From Amphritea pacifica (GTDB lineage: Bacteria > Pseudomonadota > Gammaproteobacteria > Pseudomonadales > Balneatricaceae): a stretch of DNA of 64,000 nucleotides. The DNA lies in the NCBI RefSeq assembly GCF_016924145.1, contig NZ_JAFFZO010000009.1, forward strand, positions 74,411 through 138,410. The letters run 5' to 3'. The notes under the pieces are model-generated. The model was given only the letters and a program-made list of their open reading frames with translations, was not told where the DNA came from and did not search any database. Position numbers and translations under genes: made by a program. Within the stretch, counting starts at the first letter, position 1, and each line of letters opens with the position of its first letter. Of this stretch, positions 62,461 to 64,000 are shown piece by piece.

Positions 62461-63873
62461 AACTATCATATTAGTTATCTATTTAAGAGATTCATGGATG
62501 AATAACCGGCTTACCAAATCCCTCTTTTTTGCCTCAGTGGCGACCTCTCTATTGCTAACAACGGCCTGCTCGCAGAGTGAAGCACTGGAGATTCAGTCTG
62601 AGGTTGTCAGCCCCGATAAAATCAAACAGATTATTGCCAATGTTGAGCGCCTGCACCCTGATATCAGTGATGAACTGAAACAGCAGGTCGCCGAGATCGC
62701 AGTCAAATCGATCGAGAACCAGATCTATGTCGAAGGCGGCAGCTTCGATATGGGGGACTTTGGCATGCCCTGTAATATTGATCATGACAAGCCTGTCTAT
62801 GACCCTAATGATGTCTGTAACTCAACGATCAACCCTTATGACCGGCCAGTACATAAAGTCACGCTTGATAGTTTCTCGATGTCTAAATATGAAACGTCGG
62901 TTTATGAGTTTGAGCATTTTAAGTTAGCTCATCATCAACCACTCCCCGAGCCCGACTTCAGAAAAGATGAACCCGACCACTGGATGTTTAAGCCTGATAG
63001 CCCAACCGGCACCCAGAAATGGCAGGAAGCTAAAGATTACTGTCTATGGATTGGCCAGCTAACCGAAAATAAGTTTGATCTGCCAACAGAAGCACAATGG
63101 GAATACGCAGCAAGAGATCGTGGGAAATATATCTACTACGCTACTAATGACGGCACACTTAAAGATAATCAAAACTTCCCAAGAACTGCCTTTCAAAAAG
63201 TAGAGTTATTACCTGTTGATAGTTTTCCACCCAGCCCGCTAGGCTTTTATCATCTTCAGAGTAATGCTGTTGAGTGGGTCAATGACTGGTTTGATCCCGA
63301 CTATTATAAACACAGCCCGGAACACAATCCACAAGGGCCTGAAAAACCTATAACAGTTTCAATCAAACATAGATCACCGAATCAATATAAAGTACTACGA
63401 GGCGGATCGACTAGTTGGAGTCCAAATGTGGTCATGCGTCGAGCAACTGAAAAGCCTGATCTGCAAGTACATGCTCCTAAATACGGTTTTCGCTGTGCTG
63501 TACAAGAGACTAATACGATGAACTGAAAGGGGCCAACGGCCCTTTTTAGTTAATAACTATGCGTACATACCTCCCTCAGGAGGACTCAGGTCATCACCAT
63601 TCCAGCACATCAACTGGCCAGAACTAGCAATATTGTTACGCTTTTCAATTGCAACTTTAAGCCCACCAGCCACCGGATCAAAGGGCTTAGTTTGCCCTTT
63701 AAACTGTTTACCATCGCCAGGTTGCCGGTGCTGCAGTTTATTGATCCACTCATTAAGCTGATCCTGCTGTCCCCAGTCGAGAATACTGTTGAGTTTTTCC
63801 AGACTGGCAAAACTGTCGACTTTTCCACCATCTTCACTCATATGCTCCAGTATCTCGATAAACTGTCGCCATA
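62461..63873. repeat. Tandem duplication, copy 2
   Basis: The second unit, colinear with 60965-62376. The 5' leader, the first 250 nt of the gene, its middle and the minus-strand fragment are nearly identical to copy 1. A short segment near 62775-62815 and the 3' third of the gene (about 63270-63530) are clearly diverged, giving a mosaic. Confidence 0.9.
62498..63526 (+). CDS. FGE/SUMF1-fold lipoprotein, copy 2
   Basis: 342 aa paralogue of the gene at 61002 with the same lipobox (TTAC, Cys 24) and FGE-like domain. It differs mainly at residues 93-105 and about 265-320 (WFDPDYYKHSPEHNPQGP; RGGSTSWSPNVVMRR). It also lacks the catalytic Cys pair of formylglycine-generating enzymes. AAGAGATTC lies before the ATG, and a 3-codon open frame ATGGATGAATAA overlaps the start in both copies. 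A stem AAAGGG..CCCTTTTT at 63526-63547 may terminate it. Confidence 0.85.
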   Translation: MNNRLTKSLFFASVATSLLLTTACSQSEALEIQSEVVSPDKIKQIIANVERLHPDISDELKQQVAEIAVKSIENQIYVEGGSFDMGDFGMPCNIDHDKPVYDPNDVCNSTINPYDRPVHKVTLDSFSMSKYETSVYEFEHFKLAHHQPLPEPDFRKDEPDHWMFKPDSPTGTQKWQEAKDYCLWIGQLTENKFDLPTEAQWEYAARDRGKYIYYATNDGTLKDNQNFPRTAFQKVELLPVDSFPPSPLGFYHLQSNAVEWVNDWFDPDYYKHSPEHNPQGPEKPITVSIKHRSPNQYKVLRGGSTSWSPNVVMRRATEKPDLQVHAPKYGFRCAVQETNTMN

Positions 63874-63880
63874 GAGATAT
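63557..63880 (-). pseudogene. Orphan C-terminal gene fragment, copy 2
   Basis: Nearly identical at protein level to 62062-62385; differences are mostly single residues (GKKV/GGKV, QDQF/QDQL, PGGG/PEGG). At its N-terminal side, homology ends after ISLWRQ, where the codons differ but the residues stay the same. The frame then runs into the possible mobile-element end near 63900. Intact frame plus synonymous change suggests it was under protein-level selection before truncation. Confidence 0.55.
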
Positions 63881-63915
63881 GGTGATTTCTGGTGTATGGA
63901 GAAAGATAGAGAGGG

Positions 63916-63972
63916 TGGCGTATCCTGTTGATTGATCTCGCCAGATCGCAATCAACAGAAGAGAGATACGCC
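63916..63972 (+). repeat. Long imperfect hairpin at the right edge
   Basis: GGCGTATC-C-TGTTGATTG (63916-63933) pairs with CAATCAACA...GATACGCC (63949-63972), with the second arm ending directly before an ATG. Such a structure just upstream of a start codon occurs in some insertion-sequence ends, but the element is cut by the window. Confidence 0.5.
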
Positions 63973-64000
63973 ATGAGTAAGTTTACCCTGACAGCCCGGA
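63973..64000 (+). CDS. Start of an unknown gene, possibly a transposase
   Basis: An ATG at 63973 opens a frame MSKFTLTAR that runs off the right edge. AGAGAG precedes it. Nine residues do not identify a family. The hairpin ending at the start codon and the break of homology nearby suggest a mobile element. Confidence 0.3.

Noticed and set aside
62062-62469. Complete small gene of 135 aa
   Set aside because: The N-terminal 28 codons differ entirely from the other copy, lack a ribosome-binding site and are AT-rich, so the frame looks like a fragment.
61002-63526. Diversity-generating retroelement variable proteins
   Set aside because: FGE/C-lectin folds are typical retroelement targets, but differences between the copies are not limited to adenine positions and no reverse transcriptase or template repeat is in the window.

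Overview
The window looks like chromosome of a marine gammaproteobacterium of Oceanospirillaceae type (Amphritea/Neptunomonas/Marinobacterium-like). This is inferred from gene content: the relA-mazG and rpsF-rpsR-rplI-dnaB blocks, split trpGDC without trpE, BCCT and ProVWX osmolyte transporters, and a PpkA-type type VI secretion locus. I see no rRNA, tRNA or CRISPR array.

Layout. 0-15.4 kb is mostly core: an edge fragment, mazG, relA, a SAM methyltransferase, a hotdog thioesterase, a ribbon-helix-helix protein, a SulP anion transporter, dnaB, rplI, rpsR, rpsF, a small exported protein, a GlxA-type AraC regulator divergent from an isochorismatase-like hydrolase, a REP-like palindromic doublet, an OsmC protein, and trpC-trpD-trpG.

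15.7-25.0 kb is a catabolic island. One minus-strand gene series encodes a dienelactone-hydrolase/SnoaL fusion, an SDR, an indole/styrene-type flavin monooxygenase, its flavin reductase, an SphA-type outer-membrane protein, and the three components of a Rieske dioxygenase best read as anthranilate 1,2-dioxygenase. A divergent AraC-family regulator follows. Together they spell indole -> anthranilate -> catechol, placed directly beside the trpGDC genes that make and use anthranilate.

25-43.3 kb holds folX, a VF530-type protein, and a RidA/BCCT/M19-dipeptidase/aldehyde-dehydrogenase cluster with a divergent LysR regulator. Next come an unrecognised 573-aa protein coupled to a DUF3726-type protein behind a structured leader, a TauE/SafE permease and purT. 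A low-GC lipoprotein gene is boxed by inverted terminator-bearing repeats. It is followed by a glycine-betaine-type ABC transporter (proVWX-like) with a divergent MarR regulator, and a CobW-type GTPase behind a perfect Zur-like palindrome.

43.3-64 kb is a partial type VI secretion locus. It contains an associated membrane protein, a PpkA kinase with a C-terminal FGE-like domain, a PppA phosphatase, TagF, TssM, TssL with an OmpA domain, TssK, TssJ, Hcp, an unknown protein, a SPOR protein and PAAR. Two sigma-54-like promoters precede hcp and the SPOR gene. The sheath, baseplate, ClpV and VgrG genes are not here. The right end carries a tandem duplication of an FGE-fold lipoprotein gene, each copy convergent with the same orphan C-terminal gene fragment, and the start of what may be a mobile element at the edge.
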